A stretch of DNA of 48,993 bases, from contig CAUDNR010002224.1 of NCBI GenBank assembly GCA_958430865.1, forward strand, positions 8,518-57,510. Direction: 5' to 3'. Position 1 is the first letter of the stretch. Each line of letters begins with the position of its first letter. The DNA comes from Entrophospora sp. SA101 (Eukaryota; Glomeromycota; Glomeromycetes; Entrophosporales; Entrophosporaceae). The translations under genes were made by a program, and so were the position numbers. The notes under the pieces are model-generated. The model was not told the DNA's origin and searched no databases. It worked only from the letters and a program-made list of their open reading frames with translations. Positions 11,346-22,382 of the stretch are shown one piece after another.

Positions 11346-11391
11346 ATTTGTTTTAATAAATAAATAATTTGTAAATGGATCTTCGTTACCA

Positions 11392-11560
11392 CAGTCGAAC
11401 CTCGTTATAACGAAGTGTAACCTAATTAAATACATGTTATAACGACTTTTAACATTTTTGAAATCCGTTATAACGTGACTAATAAATTTGTTATTATTAT
11501 TATTATTATAACAGATTTTTAAATGTCTAAAATCCTTTATAACTTCATGTATATAGAAAC
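11392..11560. mobile_element. CAGTC-type (pogo/Tigger-like) MITE end, one-sided
   Basis: CAGTCGAACCTCGTTATAAC at 11392 matches the terminal word of complete MITEs at 17639-17784 and 38950-39016. Internal GTTATAACG words recur to about 11560, but a matching right end is not visible. The sequence lies inside the hAT element downstream of the transposase stop codon, so it inserted after the hAT sequence existed. Confidence 0.6.
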
Positions 11561-11714
11561 AGGATCCTTCCAGCATTTTTACTTCGCAACACACATTCAG
11601 CCACAAGTCATTATAAGTTATTATGTTATGTTTATTTTTGCATAGTTAACGAATTTGGGATACCTGAAATTTTTGGTTCAAATTAAAATGTAAACCGAAC
11701 CGTTCGCAGCTTTA

Positions 11715-12255
11715 GATATGACCAAGGTATTTGTTTTCCAATAGCTTTATAAAATTGTTTATGACAATAAAGTTATGTTATTTTACTGCAGGATGTAAAT
11801 TAGTAAGAGAAACATATATGTGAGCCTTGTTGGTAGACCCTGTGACATTGTATGCACTTTGAGTGTTTAATAGTGCTATATTGAGCTGCAGTTTACTGGA
11901 TTAAACTGATTTATCAATAACTTTTTTATTATAAGAATTATTAATTTTTAACAAATCTACCCATATTATCTTTTGCAGATATGATGTTTATGGTATGAGT
12001 TGGAATTGTTAGTTGATGCTGATTTGCTTAGGTAGATTTCTTAAGTAAAACAAAAAAAAGAAAGAAATATAATATAAATATAAATTATTTCAAGTTCTCG
12101 GTTTTGTAAATCAGAAATTTGGCTAAATCTAATATCAACATTTTGAGAGAAACAATTAAGGTTATTAATTAATTCAACTCTCTTACTACTAATCATACTA
12201 AAAGATGTGTATTCTCTTTTAATCCAATTATCAGAAAGGTAATATGACTAAAGAT
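11715..12255. other. No supported gene
   Basis: This is AT-rich sequence between the hAT element and the older transposase relic. No open frame with recognisable content or terminal repeats was found. Confidence 0.5.
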
Positions 12256-12259
12256 GGGA

Positions 12260-12857
12260 ACCACAATTCAATTTTTATATGCTGCAATTAATTGAGGAGC
12301 CATCTTTAATTCCAGGACATACCAAATTCAAATGTGATGGTAGCTTTGGTTTTATAAAAAAACTTTATAAGGAAACAAGGGTAGACCCTATAAAAAATTT
12401 GGCATGGAAATGTATGGAAAAACTGTACAGAATTTATATGGAACCTGAAATTCACATTTTTCCATACATTTTCCATACCAAATTTTTTATAGGGAGAGTG
12501 TGTATATCATGTGGTTGATGTGGTAAAAAGATCTAGTCCAGCCGGATTGAATAAAACTCAATGCTGTGAAGGTGGAAAGGGTTTTCAATGCTTGGATATC
12601 AAATTTTAAGAAACCAGAAATATCAACTTTTTCTTTTTGAAACATCTAATCTTGGTACAGTGAAAGTTCAAAAAGTTGCTAATGGACCTTCTACTGAATT
12701 CAATTTATTGAAAACCAAGAAAGCCAACATTTTTGAAGAGATTAAAGCTCTATCTATTTTAGTGTTAACACCATCTCCTTTGGACTACAAAAGGCAAGCC
12801 ATTTGTGAAAGATTAATACAAAGATGTTACTTGCCCAAGTCCAATCCATACTGTTAA
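12260..12857 (+). pseudogene. Relic of a transposase-like protein, C-terminal part
   Basis: Pieces in successive frames read TIQFLYAAIN, LIPGHTKFKCDGSFGFIKKL, then VVDVVKRSSPAGLNKTQCC, then SNLGTVKVQKVANGPSTEFN and PLDYKRQAICERL. I recall a repetitive transposase-like family in glomeromycete genomes with a GHTKFSPDG-type motif followed by a similar C-terminus; the assignment is from memory. A 109-bp MITE interrupts the gene at 12386. Skipping the MITE and one AGA restores a continuous frame over the junction. Stops near 12609 and frame changes elsewhere show it was already decaying. The transposase relic at 34746-35598 looks like the N-terminal part of the same family. Confidence 0.55.
12386..12494. 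mobile_element. MITE, 109 bp, about 38-bp TIRs, 3-bp target duplication
   Basis: The left end begins CCCTATAAAAAATTTGGCAT and the reverse complement of the right end begins CCCTATAAAAAATTTGGTAT. The inverted repeats extend about 38 bp with one mismatch and one indel. AGA precedes the element (12383-12385) and follows it (12495-12497). Removing the element with one AGA rejoins a transposase-like reading frame, which independently confirms the borders. A 3-bp duplication suggests a CACTA-like or PIF/Harbinger-like source, but the ends do not match either consensus clearly. Confidence 0.85.
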
Positions 12858-13715
12858 TGAAAAAAATATTTAGAATAAAATCACCTCCATGACTTTGTCA
12901 CTAATTAATTTGTCCCTTGCTGGCATTAAGTTTAATAAATTTAATCTTTCAATGAATATTCCACTTTTTAAAGTAAAAAAATGTTTTTTTAAAGTTAATT
13001 TGCATATAAACTTAAAGCCTTGTTGAGTTGCATTATTAATGAATTTAGGATGAAAATTTTAAATTAGACAATTTCGTGATTTTTATGAAAACTTTGAGCT
13101 TAGTGAAACCTTCAAAACTCCATTGAATAATGGATTACGTCATTAAGCAAGTCCACTTAAAATATCTTGAATTGTATATGATTAAAATTTGAGAAAATTT
13201 GATCAAGTATAGACAACAAAACGTAAAGCCTTAAAATTTGCATTTTGTCAACTTTATTAAGTATTTTATTATTATATAATAATAATAAAATTACGAGGTG
13301 GTCAGATATATTTTTAAACCCTTTTCACGAACTAATTTATGCCAACACCATATTGTAGATATATGTAACCTGTTACGTTGAGCATATTTTATTAATGAAA
13401 TAATACACATCACAATGAAGAAATTTGACCTTTATTACATGTAAAGATTCCGATTGAAAATTCGCTTTTTTAAACTATTTGCTAAATGTTTCCATTAATA
13501 TCATGCCAAACCTTTCGAAGCTTTTGTAATTTAGATATTTTGATATCAAGTACAGGTCTACTTGGTAAAGTAAAAAAGGCTTTATTTAAGAAAACGTTAC
13601 TTTTTAGTAAGGACTCCGTTCATTTGACGTTACACAAATCTGGTGGTCGGATATTTATGGCAGGTGAGTGTATAAAAAAATAAGTTCAAAATAATCAAGA
13701 TAACAATTGATAATA
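12858..13715. other. Upstream region of the NAC alpha gene, no supported gene
   Basis: The stretch is AT-rich, with a (TAATAA) run at about 13270. A 65-residue open frame at 13486-13683 ends in a GTGAGT-like donor context, but no downstream partner exon was found. It probably holds the NAC alpha promoter and 5' untranslated region; no defined element is claimed. Confidence 0.4.
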
Positions 13716-14807
13716 ATGTCAGATATTCCTATTAAAACAGAAGAAAAAAATAATGATAATACAATAATTCAAGAAAGCGAAGAAAATGCTAATAAAGATA
13801 GTAAAATTGTAGAAGAGGAAAGTATAAAACAAGATGATAATGATAAAAAATCGGCAACCACCGCCACCATTACTACTAGTGGTGATACCGGTACTGCTAA
13901 AAAAAATGCAACAGTTGAAAGTGGGGAGGACTCAGATTTAGATGACGATGATATTCCCGAGCTAGCAGAAGAACAAGGAGTATTACCACCTGATATTTCA
14001 TCATTGAATATTGAAAATATTCTTGGCGGTGGTGGTGGTGGTGGTTCTGCAAAAAATCAAACTCGTGGAGAGAAAAAAGCTCGAAAAGCAATGCAAAAGT
14101 TGGGATTGGTACCTGTTCCTGGTATCACTAGAGTTACAATCAAAAGAGCAAAAAATGTAAGATTGAAATTATCAATTAATTAACATATTAAAGAATTATT
14201 ATTTATTTATTGAATATTATTAATTAACAATTCTTTAAATATTCTTTTTTATATTATTTAGATGCTTTTTGTTGTTTCTAATGCTGACGTTTACAAATCA
14301 TCGAATTCTGATTGTTACATTGTATTTGGTGAGGCCAAGGTCGAAGACCTCAATTCTCAAGCTCAAGCAAATGCTGCGCAACAATTTCAGAATTCTGCAG
14401 AAACTACAACTGCTGCTGCTACATCTAAAGAAATCGTTAAAGTCGAAGAATCAATCGAAGAAGATTCAACGGCTATTGATGAAACCAATGTAGAAGCTAA
14501 AGATATTGAATTGGTTATGCAACAGACTGTAAGTATAGAAGTAAGGAGTAGTAAAGGAAGAAGAGGTTTAGGGATGAATTATGAGGTTGGAAAAGTAAAA
14601 CTTTATTTATTTATACATTTATTTATTATTTTTAGAACTGTTCTCGTGCTAGAGCTGTTAAAGCTCTAAAGAATAACAAAAATGATATCATTAATGCTAT
14701 TATGGTAATGTGATAATATGTTATATTATAATATGGTAGATATATATTGCAATGTGAATTATTAATTTATTAATTTATTAATTTTTTTTTTATAGGCATT
14801 ACAATAA
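13716..14807 (+). CDS. EGD2: Nascent polypeptide-associated complex subunit alpha
   Basis: Exons are 13716-14156, 14262-14528, 14636-14704 and 14796-14807, all GT-AG and in one frame, giving 262 residues. The ATG at 13716 ([10 protein letters not shown]) is the first methionine in frame. The NAC domain starts at about residue 117 with [20 protein letters not shown] and continues through [20 protein letters not shown] to [14 protein letters not shown] at about 185. A UBA domain occupies the C-terminus, from [20 protein letters not shown] to INAIMALQ. The subunit pairs with the beta subunit at the ribosome exit tunnel and binds nascent chains. The N-terminus is long and acidic ([12 protein letters not shown]) with a run of eight glycines, making the protein longer than the roughly 170-215 residues usual for the family. 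The last exon encodes only three residues and the stop. Confidence 0.95.
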
Positions 14808-14812
14808 TATCC

Positions 14813-14815
<3 letters not shown>

Positions 14816-14850
<35 letters not shown>
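14816..14850. repeat. (TA)n microsatellite between convergent genes
   Basis: A perfect TA run of about 17 units sits in the 84-bp gap between the NAC alpha stop (14807) and the transporter stop (14892). Both transcripts must end within or across it. Confidence 0.9.
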
Positions 14851-14854
<4 letters not shown>

Positions 14855-14891
14855 AATTAAATAATTTATAATTTTATTTGCTATAATTTAT

Positions 14892-16610
14892 TTATTTATA
14901 AATGTCATTATATATTGAGATGATAGCATCACAACTTCCAATTATTGCAATTGTTATTGAAAACATTAAAGTAAATATTATCCAAACTTTTTCACAATTT
15001 TTATTTTCCAATTTACTCCATCCAAAAAACCTCAACCATAACAATAATGGCATAACAACCAATAATGTGCCATTAGCCAATGCACCTAATAATGACATAA
15101 CATCAGCAAAATAAGGTATTGATATTGCAATATAAACTTCCATGGCAGCAGTTACAATACGTAACAATGACCGATAAATGAATTCTCGTAGTCGACCCAA
15201 TTTATTCTCGTTGATATTAAAATAATTTTCTAATTCCAATGAGGATGCTGTCTGATAAATTGGCAATGCAAATATCACATGTAGTGTTATTGATATTATT
15301 ATAATGTTGATTAATATTCCATCAGGTAAATTTAAATAAATTGGTGATTTGACATTATTTCCATAAGTTAAATAACCAAAAAATCCAATTATTAGATATA
15401 ACATTGTAATTGTAAACATTGAATATGAGAGTACTTTTGGCCAGTTTTGTGGTTTTTTCATGCTAAATAAATTAGAGGAGCAGAAAATTGTTAATTAATT
15501 AATCAATTAATCACAAATGAATTGATTGAATATTTAATTACCTTGCTTCAACATAAGGATAAACTATATTTCCACCATAACTAAAACTGACAGTTGCAAG
15601 TGAAATTGGTAAATATCTTATGATGACTATATCATGTAAATTCTCTCTGTTATCAGGATAATCAATAATTGAAATTATTGCCACAATAAACACAACCAAA
15701 ATAACTGTCAACACTCCAAAAAGACTGAAATTTTTTTTTGATTAGAAAAAAATTAGAAAATTTTATAAACAAAGTTCTTTAAAAACATATGTACCTCAAT
15801 AATGCAACATCTTTCATGGTTTTTAATAGTATGTATGGAATGCACATTATACCTGCCACCAAATAAATCCAATTTTTCATTCCAAAATCAAATTTAGAAA
15901 ATATCAATTGCAAATTATCACCAATCAATATCAAATAAAGTATTGGTGTGCCAACACTTATACAACTAGAGAAAAATCCAACCATCACTAATCCGATTCT
16001 ACCAAATGCATCGTATGCTAATTCAGACATTGAATTCTTACGACTGCTCCTATTATATCAAATGCAGATGTTAAAAAATCAAAATACATGAAATTAACTG
16101 GATATTATTACATAACAAAATAGTTACCCATTGTAATATAAACATTCAATGAATTTTATATTTGCATAAGTTGTCATTACAGCTGCTAAAATCAAAAACA
16201 AGATGGTAATCCATCCACCTTGTTGTATAGCATAGGGAATGCCCAAAGTTCCTGCTCCTGCTACAATACACCTGAGATTATTTGGAAATTGAAAATTGAA
16301 GTTAATAATGCTTATTCACTAATAATAGTAATGATAATAATTATAAAACTCACACACAACCAATAAATGCATTCCAATCAGATTCTTTCCCTCCTTTTCC
16401 CACTTCATTATTACTACCAATTTCATCAACAATCGAATAATCTTTTTCAAATAAAGTAATTTAGAAAGAATTAAAAATTAAATTAAATTAATATATCTAA
16501 TATCTATCATATTAAAATATAAATTTATGTTAACTGTTTGGTATTGCTTCATAATTATAATTGTTATTATTATTTCCACTCAAAATGCTGGTTCTATTAT
16601 TACTCATCAT
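14892..16610 (-). CDS. AVT-type vacuolar amino acid transporter (AAAP family)
   Basis: In order of translation the exons are 16610-16535, 16441-16354, 16271-16128, 16049-15795, 15724-15542 and 15462-14892. All are GT-AG and in frame, giving 438 residues. Transmembrane segments start after ESDWNAFIGC with VAGAGTLGIPYAIQQGGW, a signature of the amino acid/auxin permease family. YGGNIVYPYVEASMKKPQNW in the middle is typical of fungal AVT transporters. About eleven hydrophobic segments are expected, ending with FTLMFSITIAIIGSCDAI. Family members use the proton gradient to move amino acids across the vacuolar or plasma membrane; direction and substrate cannot be read here. The N-terminus is short and Asn-rich, unlike the long cytosolic leader of AVT3/AVT4 proteins. 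Confidence 0.9.
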
Positions 16611-18699
16611 TAATTTTTTTCTAAATAGAAAAATAAATAATTTTTTTTTATTCTATCATTTGATCTATTTATATCCCTATTTATAGAAAAAAAAGATTGA
16701 TAATAATAACACACGATTACTTGGTATATATTTTTTTTATATGGATAATCATCAATTTTAAAGACAAAGAAAATTTTTGCGGACACAATCAATCAATAAC
16801 AACAATGGCTTATAATGCTCATGGTACAAGCGGTGAAAGCCGTTTAAATCATAACACTAAATCTAATAAATGTAGATAAATAACACAAACTATAAAATTT
16901 AATTAAAAAGATTCATTAAAATTTTCAAATCTATTGATTTCTCTAGTAACTAACATATTGATATTAAAGCCCATATCCGATGGAGGTTTTAACTTTTCTA
17001 AATAAACCAATCACTTTCATCAAAAGTTTTCAGTAACTTTCTTGATTATGAAAAAGTATTTGAATTTATATTTTCAGCCAACTATTTTACTTGTTCATGC
17101 AAACCCTGAAAACACAAAAGAATGTCCTGCAAAAATATACCATGAAACTTAAAGCAAAGATAAAAATGTAATGCCCTGTGTGCCTCCAATGCAATCAAGT
17201 GTGTCGACGTAAATATTAAAAGTGGCATGGATGGTCTGTCTATGTCGCATCAAAGTATATCACACATTTATGGTTTTTGAGACTTTGTGTATCCTAGTAA
17301 ATCAACGATTTTTGTCTCCACATTCTATATGTGCCGTCAGACTCAAGGTTTACCATTATAAATGACTCTATAATAATAGTATCCCCTAGATTTTCAAACG
17401 AACAAAACAATTTCACGATAATTATATAAAAACGGCAGCTTGGTGCCCTTTTGATTTATCAAATCATTTGTAAAACTACATAATGCAAAATCTTCGAGCT
17501 CCGAACAATCTTGTACTTGCAAAAGTATCAATTAAGAAAAGATCTTTTGCTTTTTTAAATCCATTTTTATTTTTTTTCGACAAAGATGTTGAAGAGTCAA
17601 CTTGCAAATTATCAAAAAAAAATTTTCGTTACAATATACAGTCAATTCTCTTTGTAACGGAGTGTAACGTCATTAAATGCTACCTTCACATATAAAATTC
17701 ATTATAACGCGCGCGACTGGTAATTTAATTTTCATGTGTAATAAATACCGTCATAGCAAGGTCCATTATAACGAGGCTTGACTGTACTATAATCTAGGCA
17801 TTCTTTAGGCTCAAAACAAGCCCCAATACCAATTCTCACTTTATACGTCACCATCAACCAAACAAGAATATAGAAAGATCGGCATTTAGGTTTACGTAGA
17901 TTGATTGCTGTTGGTAACCATCAGCTATTCATCAATTGTGAAACAGAGTCCTAAAAGTAAATCCTCGCGTAACTAAATGATATTTACAAACATTAACAAT
18001 ATCATTCTATGTTAATTTTTTCAGCCTTCCTTTAAACTATACAAAAGATCAAATTGATATTGAATCCCAACGATCTACAAAAACACATTAATAATAATGA
18101 GAAAGAGAAAGAAATAGCAAATTATATAAGAAACAAAAAAGATTTTTGATTTATTGTGTACTTCTTTGATGTTCAAACCAAAAGTTGGTGCTTCCTCTTC
18201 TTCTTCATTTGTTTCTTCTTGATCTTTTAGTAACTTCTATTGACTCGATCCGATTTTTTGTCACCGAGACTTTATTAGAATGTGTTTATTAATTATGCAA
18301 AAAGTAAACAATTCACATATTGTCAATAATTCAAGTTTACTTCTTTATGATAGATTAGATTCATAATAAAATTTTTATCTCTAACTCTAAACTATCTGTT
18401 ACTTTATAATTTATGTTGGATAATCTATATAATGAATGTTAGATGATAAATTGGGTAATACCAAGACACAAAGTCCAATGCGAGCTTTCCAACATTCTAT
18501 AAGTATATAATTTATGAACAAAAACGTTTAATTTTGTGTAGGATATCTTTTCCTCCAAGTTTGTCATTCAGATATTGATATAAAAGCATTTGTGTTGTAG
18601 GTGTATTTATTTATTACATACATTTTTGTCATTATAATGATAGTAAAGTTTTCAAGCTAGCATTTTGTTGAATTTTATATATAGAAATATTGTCAATGA
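16611..18699. other. Gene-poor region upstream of the transporter
   Basis: A 24-codon frame at 16805-16879 (MAYNAHGTSGESRLNHNTKS) has a good start context but no visible continuation. At about 18122-18225 the minus strand reads an acidic stretch, EETNEEEEEAPTFGLNIKEV, which may be the end of a decayed gene. A MITE lies at 17639-17784. Nothing else is recognised. Confidence 0.4.
17639..17784. mobile_element. CAGTC-type (pogo/Tigger-like) MITE, 146 bp
   Basis: The left end is CAGTCAATTCTCTTTGTAAC and the reverse complement of the right end is CAGTCAAGCCTCGTTATAAT. TA flanks both sides (17637-17638 and 17785-17786). TIRs of the form CAGTCAAACCTCGTTATAAC with TA duplication are the usual signature of pogo/Tigger-class MITEs. 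The open frame at 17483-17695 crosses its border and is not a gene. Confidence 0.8.
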
Positions 18700-20657
18700 A
18701 TTTGGCTTTTCTCTTCAAAAAAGATTGCAGCAACAATTTTTATTAAAGTAATTGTTAATACAAGGAATAAGAAATTATACAAGTCCATGAAGTAAAAAAT
18801 ATATATCTTTCAATGGTAGCTGGTGATAGTCATGATAACTATCTCGCTGCCAGAGTTAAGCTGGCTTTTAAATCGGGGTTTGAAATCACTTTTAAACAAG
18901 CATTGGATTTCTAAAAGAACTCGGATAAAGATAATAATAAAAAAGGAATAAATATTAATTCATTTTTTATATTGAAATAGTATTTTTTTATTAGTTTTGT
19001 TTTAATATAAAAATACAATTCACAGGAATCTTCCATCTATATTTACTTTTTATGCCTTTGTTAACTATGGTAATAGAGATATATTAATAAAGGAGATGAA
19101 ACTTAATCAAATGCAAATTCAATAACTATTGTTTTATTGAGAATACTAATACTAATAAACTTACCAGAAGAATGGCAAATTATTGCAGAGAGTCCTTTCA
19201 TCAATGGCAAAGTTTATGTTATATTTTATTCATAAAGGAAAGATATGTTTTTTATAACAGGAAATTAGTTCATAAAGAATTAAGAACAAAGAAATTTATA
19301 TAAATATGTGTCATTTTAGATATGGAACAATTCATTCATACCTATAAATATTTGATCTTTTGCCATAATTTATATCATCAAATACTTGCCTTTCCATATT
19401 CTCTATTTAATTATCTACAATCTTATTCTAACATTTTAACCGTCACAATCAGCTTGAACAAGAATAAAATGGAGAAAGCCTTAGTTCAGTTTAAAAGAAA
19501 TCGAATTGACAGAAGAGGAATCGGAGAGTGAATGCCACTAGTAGAATGATATCAAATCAGAGGTCGTAATTGGCTACTCAATATACAATAGATAGATTGT
19601 TGTAACATGCTGATTGTGTCAATTTATGGCATCATTCGGTAAGTAATCAGGTTATTTTGGCAGCAATTTCAAAGTCTAATCGAATACCTTTTGGTTTACT
19701 AATTGATATTAATTGATTAAAACATTCACATTGATTCTTTATTTTATTTCAATCGATATGCTATAATGAATATCTGGTTGAACTTTATTTAATTAATCGG
19801 ACATCATTCAGATGGTTATTTAAAATCAGCCAGCATTCTGGTTAGTATTAACCGTGAGTTATATGTGTATCTAATTGCTTTTTATTTTATTTTAAATTTA
19901 TAATGAATGCGAATTGATTTATTTTCAAATAATAAAAACCAAATTTTGGAATTGATTCTTTTATAACAGAATCCTTTTGTTCTTTGAATGTTCTCTTTGG
20001 ATTGGTAGCTTGTTTAGAAATCAAATAGCATTCAATCATTAGGCGATTGAAACCTACATATCAGAAGATCAAGAAGATAATAAGTATATTTGTTGTTAAA
20101 AATGTGTCATGATTTTTTTGTTGGCTTTATCTGAGCTAACAAAAGTTTTGTGAGGCAGCACAGGAGGAATGTGAGTAGGTGACTATATTATTTGTAATAC
20201 CTTTCTTAATGTCAATCAACAAATAAATTATACCTTTCCCGGTCTTTGCTTCTTTCTCTTGAACCATGTCAGTTTTAACCCCTGATCAAAATAACAGAAT
20301 TCGATCAAGGGGTTAATAATATTCGCTGACCACCAATCTTCACTTGTACTTGGGATTATATAATTTCGACCATATATATCTACCCGCCTTATACTACAGA
20401 GAATATATAATGAATATTAATTAGCCAATTAATCTCTAAAATTAACAATTCATTAAAATTACTTACAATGCTTGAATGGCATTCACAACATAAATTTTGT
20501 GATGATATTTGAATCATTCGTGGATTTTTTTTTGTCTTGTTTTTTTTTATTTTATTCTAAAATAATCAATAGAAACCAATTATTACCAACAAGTAAAGTT
20601 GTTTAAATAGTAGCCAATATGATTATAATAATTATTAATTAAAAGGCCCAAGATTGA
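18700..20657. repeat. Long dispersed repeat R1 (direct copy of 32096-33826)
   Basis: R1 and R2 align over most of their length at roughly 85-90% identity. Both start at the word GGCTTTT followed by TTCAAAAAAGATTGCAGC. R1 is longer, with an additional stretch at about 20280-20505. The inner block 19011-19195 is inverted relative to R2. Peptide-like stretches persist on the plus strand, such as DSHDNYLAARVKLAFKSGFE (18825) and INLPEEWQIIAES (19159), and on the minus strand (see 20222-20512). The repeat is therefore a duplicated genomic segment with decayed genes rather than a simple transposon; no terminal repeats were found. Confidence 0.8.
20222..20512 (-). pseudogene. Unrecognised two-exon relic inside R1
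   Basis: Reading the minus strand, a piece HHKIYVVNAIQAL leads to a GTAAGT donor. After an intron ending in CTGTAG the frame continues IRRVDIYGRNYIIPSTSEDW and NPLIEFCYFDQGLKLTWFKR to a second GTATAA donor at about 20240. The phase is kept over the splice. In R2 the corresponding region lacks most of this, and a different frame opens with MAKKKYKYKKKSAND (33719-33626). The family is not recognised. A short palindrome around AACCCCTGATC...GATCAAGGGGTT (20278-20316) lies within the coding stretch. Confidence 0.35.
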
Positions 20658-21750
20658 TCCCAGGTAAATAAATATCTTGATTGGTGAAGAGAAACAGGTA
20701 ATCCAATACTTGAACATATTTGTAGTGTCACCTTGGAATATGGTGAATGTATGCCAGATTATATTCTAGGACAAACAATGTGTAGCTTTATTTCTAAGAT
20801 GAGATACCAAACATATTTTCTCGATTTTGTTTTTTTTAAAAATAAAAATAAAAAATAAACTTGAACTTTGCTGTTAAAGATAAAGTAAAACTGCACACCA
20901 TTAAAATTTTTTAACAAATATCTTGTGTGGAATTCTCTGTATAAAGAAAGCTACGACTATTTAAAAACATTGTTACTTTTTTCTTCAAAGCTGAAGATAG
21001 GTAGGTGGTCGAGTAAGTGTAAAATACCTTAATCTTTCATATGGTTAATAAGTTTTAAAGAGACTCATAAAACTTGTTTAATAGCATTGCATTAAGAAAT
21101 GCAAGTGTATAATGAATTTTCCAAAACGAAGAATTAAACACAATGACTTTTTTATTATAAAAAGTGGGTACTATATATATAAAGAATAGAAAAATATTTA
21201 TAATAATGAAATATTTAATTCTAATTGTTATCTTATAATTAAAGGTATCCATCAATTGAAAGGTTATATATACATTTATTTATAGAGAAGGTGATAAGAG
21301 ATTAAACAATACGATTTAATTTGTTCATATTGATGTTGTAAAATTGTAAAATTTTCATATTAATCATATTAATTATAATAAACCTGAAAGTGTTAATGGC
21401 AATCTATAGTAACAAAAATATTTAACTAGATTTTTTTCAAAATAATGTAGGTTCCTAACATATTTTTCGAATAAAATATCAAGGAAACATACATATTTCT
21501 TTATTATATTAATGGGTAATGATAAATAATAAGATTTATTTTATTTTTATTTTACAATGTCATTCACATAACAAGATATTCAATTTTGCATTTGGTATTT
21601 TGCGCGGTCGCCAAAATTATTATTATACTATTTGATGTAGCTTTAGATGGTTAAACGATCTGATCCGAAAAGAGTTGGTATGTAACCATTAATCAATAGA
21701 AAATATTTCAGGAAAATTCTAAATTATCAAATTGATATATATAATCATTA
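20658..21750. other. No supported gene
   Basis: A 66-residue minus-strand frame at 21055-21255 has a hydrophobic Ile/Phe-rich start, but nothing supports it beyond AT bias. The rest has no recognisable features. Confidence 0.4.
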
Positions 21751-22018
21751 CAGTCAGGGATACTTCTTTGTTATATCTATGTTACATTTTCTAAAAATAA
21801 ATCGGTTTATAATAATTGAAAGAATAAAGATTATTATTTTTTATTCAACGAAAAGATCTGCACAGAATTTAGCCAATTAGAATTTCTTTTCATGATGTCG
21901 ATGATTACAGGGTATTATCCCTGATTGAATTTAGCCAATCAGAATTTCTTCTAGAATTTTTCATACAATCGATCATTACGGTATTTAGTATTTCCATCTA
22001 TGGAAATATCCCTGACTG
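21751..22018. mobile_element. MITE, 268 bp, CAGTCAGGGATA ends, CATTA duplication
   Basis: The left end CAGTCAGGGATACTTC and the reverse complement of the right end CAGTCAGGGATATTTC match at 15 of 16 bases. The 5-bp word CATTA lies immediately outside both ends (21746-21750 and 22019-22023). The interior holds a roughly 60-bp direct duplication built on GAATTTAGCCAATCAGAATT (about 21868 and 21929). A 5-bp duplication is unusual among common MITE families; the superfamily is not assigned. Confidence 0.75.
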
Positions 22019-22023
22019 CATTA

Positions 22024-22382
22024 GCAGTGTTGAAATTTCGTTGTGTAACTATTACAAATTTAGAAACTATATATATATATATATATATTCAAAAATTAAA
22101 ATTTTGATTGGTGTGTAATGTTACTCCTCACATTCCCCACACTGGATTTTCAACACTAATCATTAGCCAATCAAATCAAATTTCACGTGATATCTTGGTG
22201 ACAATTTTTAACCAATCAAATATGATCGACGAAAATGTCCACTATGCTACACAAATTTGATGTAATTATCCAATTATTCAGTAAACAATATCAAATATGT
22301 ATAAATACGGCTTTGATTTTAAAAAAATTCAAAAAAAAAAATATATATTATTATATTATATATTTATTGTAAATATACATAA
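22024..22382. promoter_or_regulatory. Upstream region of the tetraspan gene with CCAAT-like words
   Basis: This stretch includes a (TA)n run at 22067-22088 and repeated AGCCAATCA / AACCAATCA words at about 22163 and 22209, plus GATTGG on the opposite strand at about 22107. Such words could act as CCAAT boxes for the gene starting at 22383. The same words occur in the neighbouring MITE, so they may be repeat-derived. Confidence 0.3.

Larger units (their letters stand above)
8156..11714 (+). mobile_element. Complete hAT-superfamily DNA transposon, about 3.56 kb
   Basis: The left end TAAAGCTCCGAACGGTTCGG and the reverse complement of the right end TAAAGCTGCGAACGGTTCGG differ at one base, defining terminal inverted repeats of at least 20 bp. 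The ends enclose a ten-exon transposase whose frame is unbroken. Dense CGGTT/AACCG words at 8165-8275 form a subterminal array typical of transposase binding regions. A clear 8-bp target duplication is not visible: ATTATAAT on the left and GATATGAC on the right match at only about half the positions. The insertion may therefore be old at its edges, or a flank has been rearranged. A short CAGTC-type element end lies inside the 3' untranslated part. Confidence 0.85.

Noticed and set aside
8148..11722. Target-site duplication of the complete hAT element
   Set aside because: The best octamers (ATTATAAT and GATATGAC) match at about half the positions, which is not convincing.
17483..17695. 70-residue plus-strand frame
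   Set aside because: It runs across the left border of the MITE at 17639, so its C-terminus is transposon DNA.
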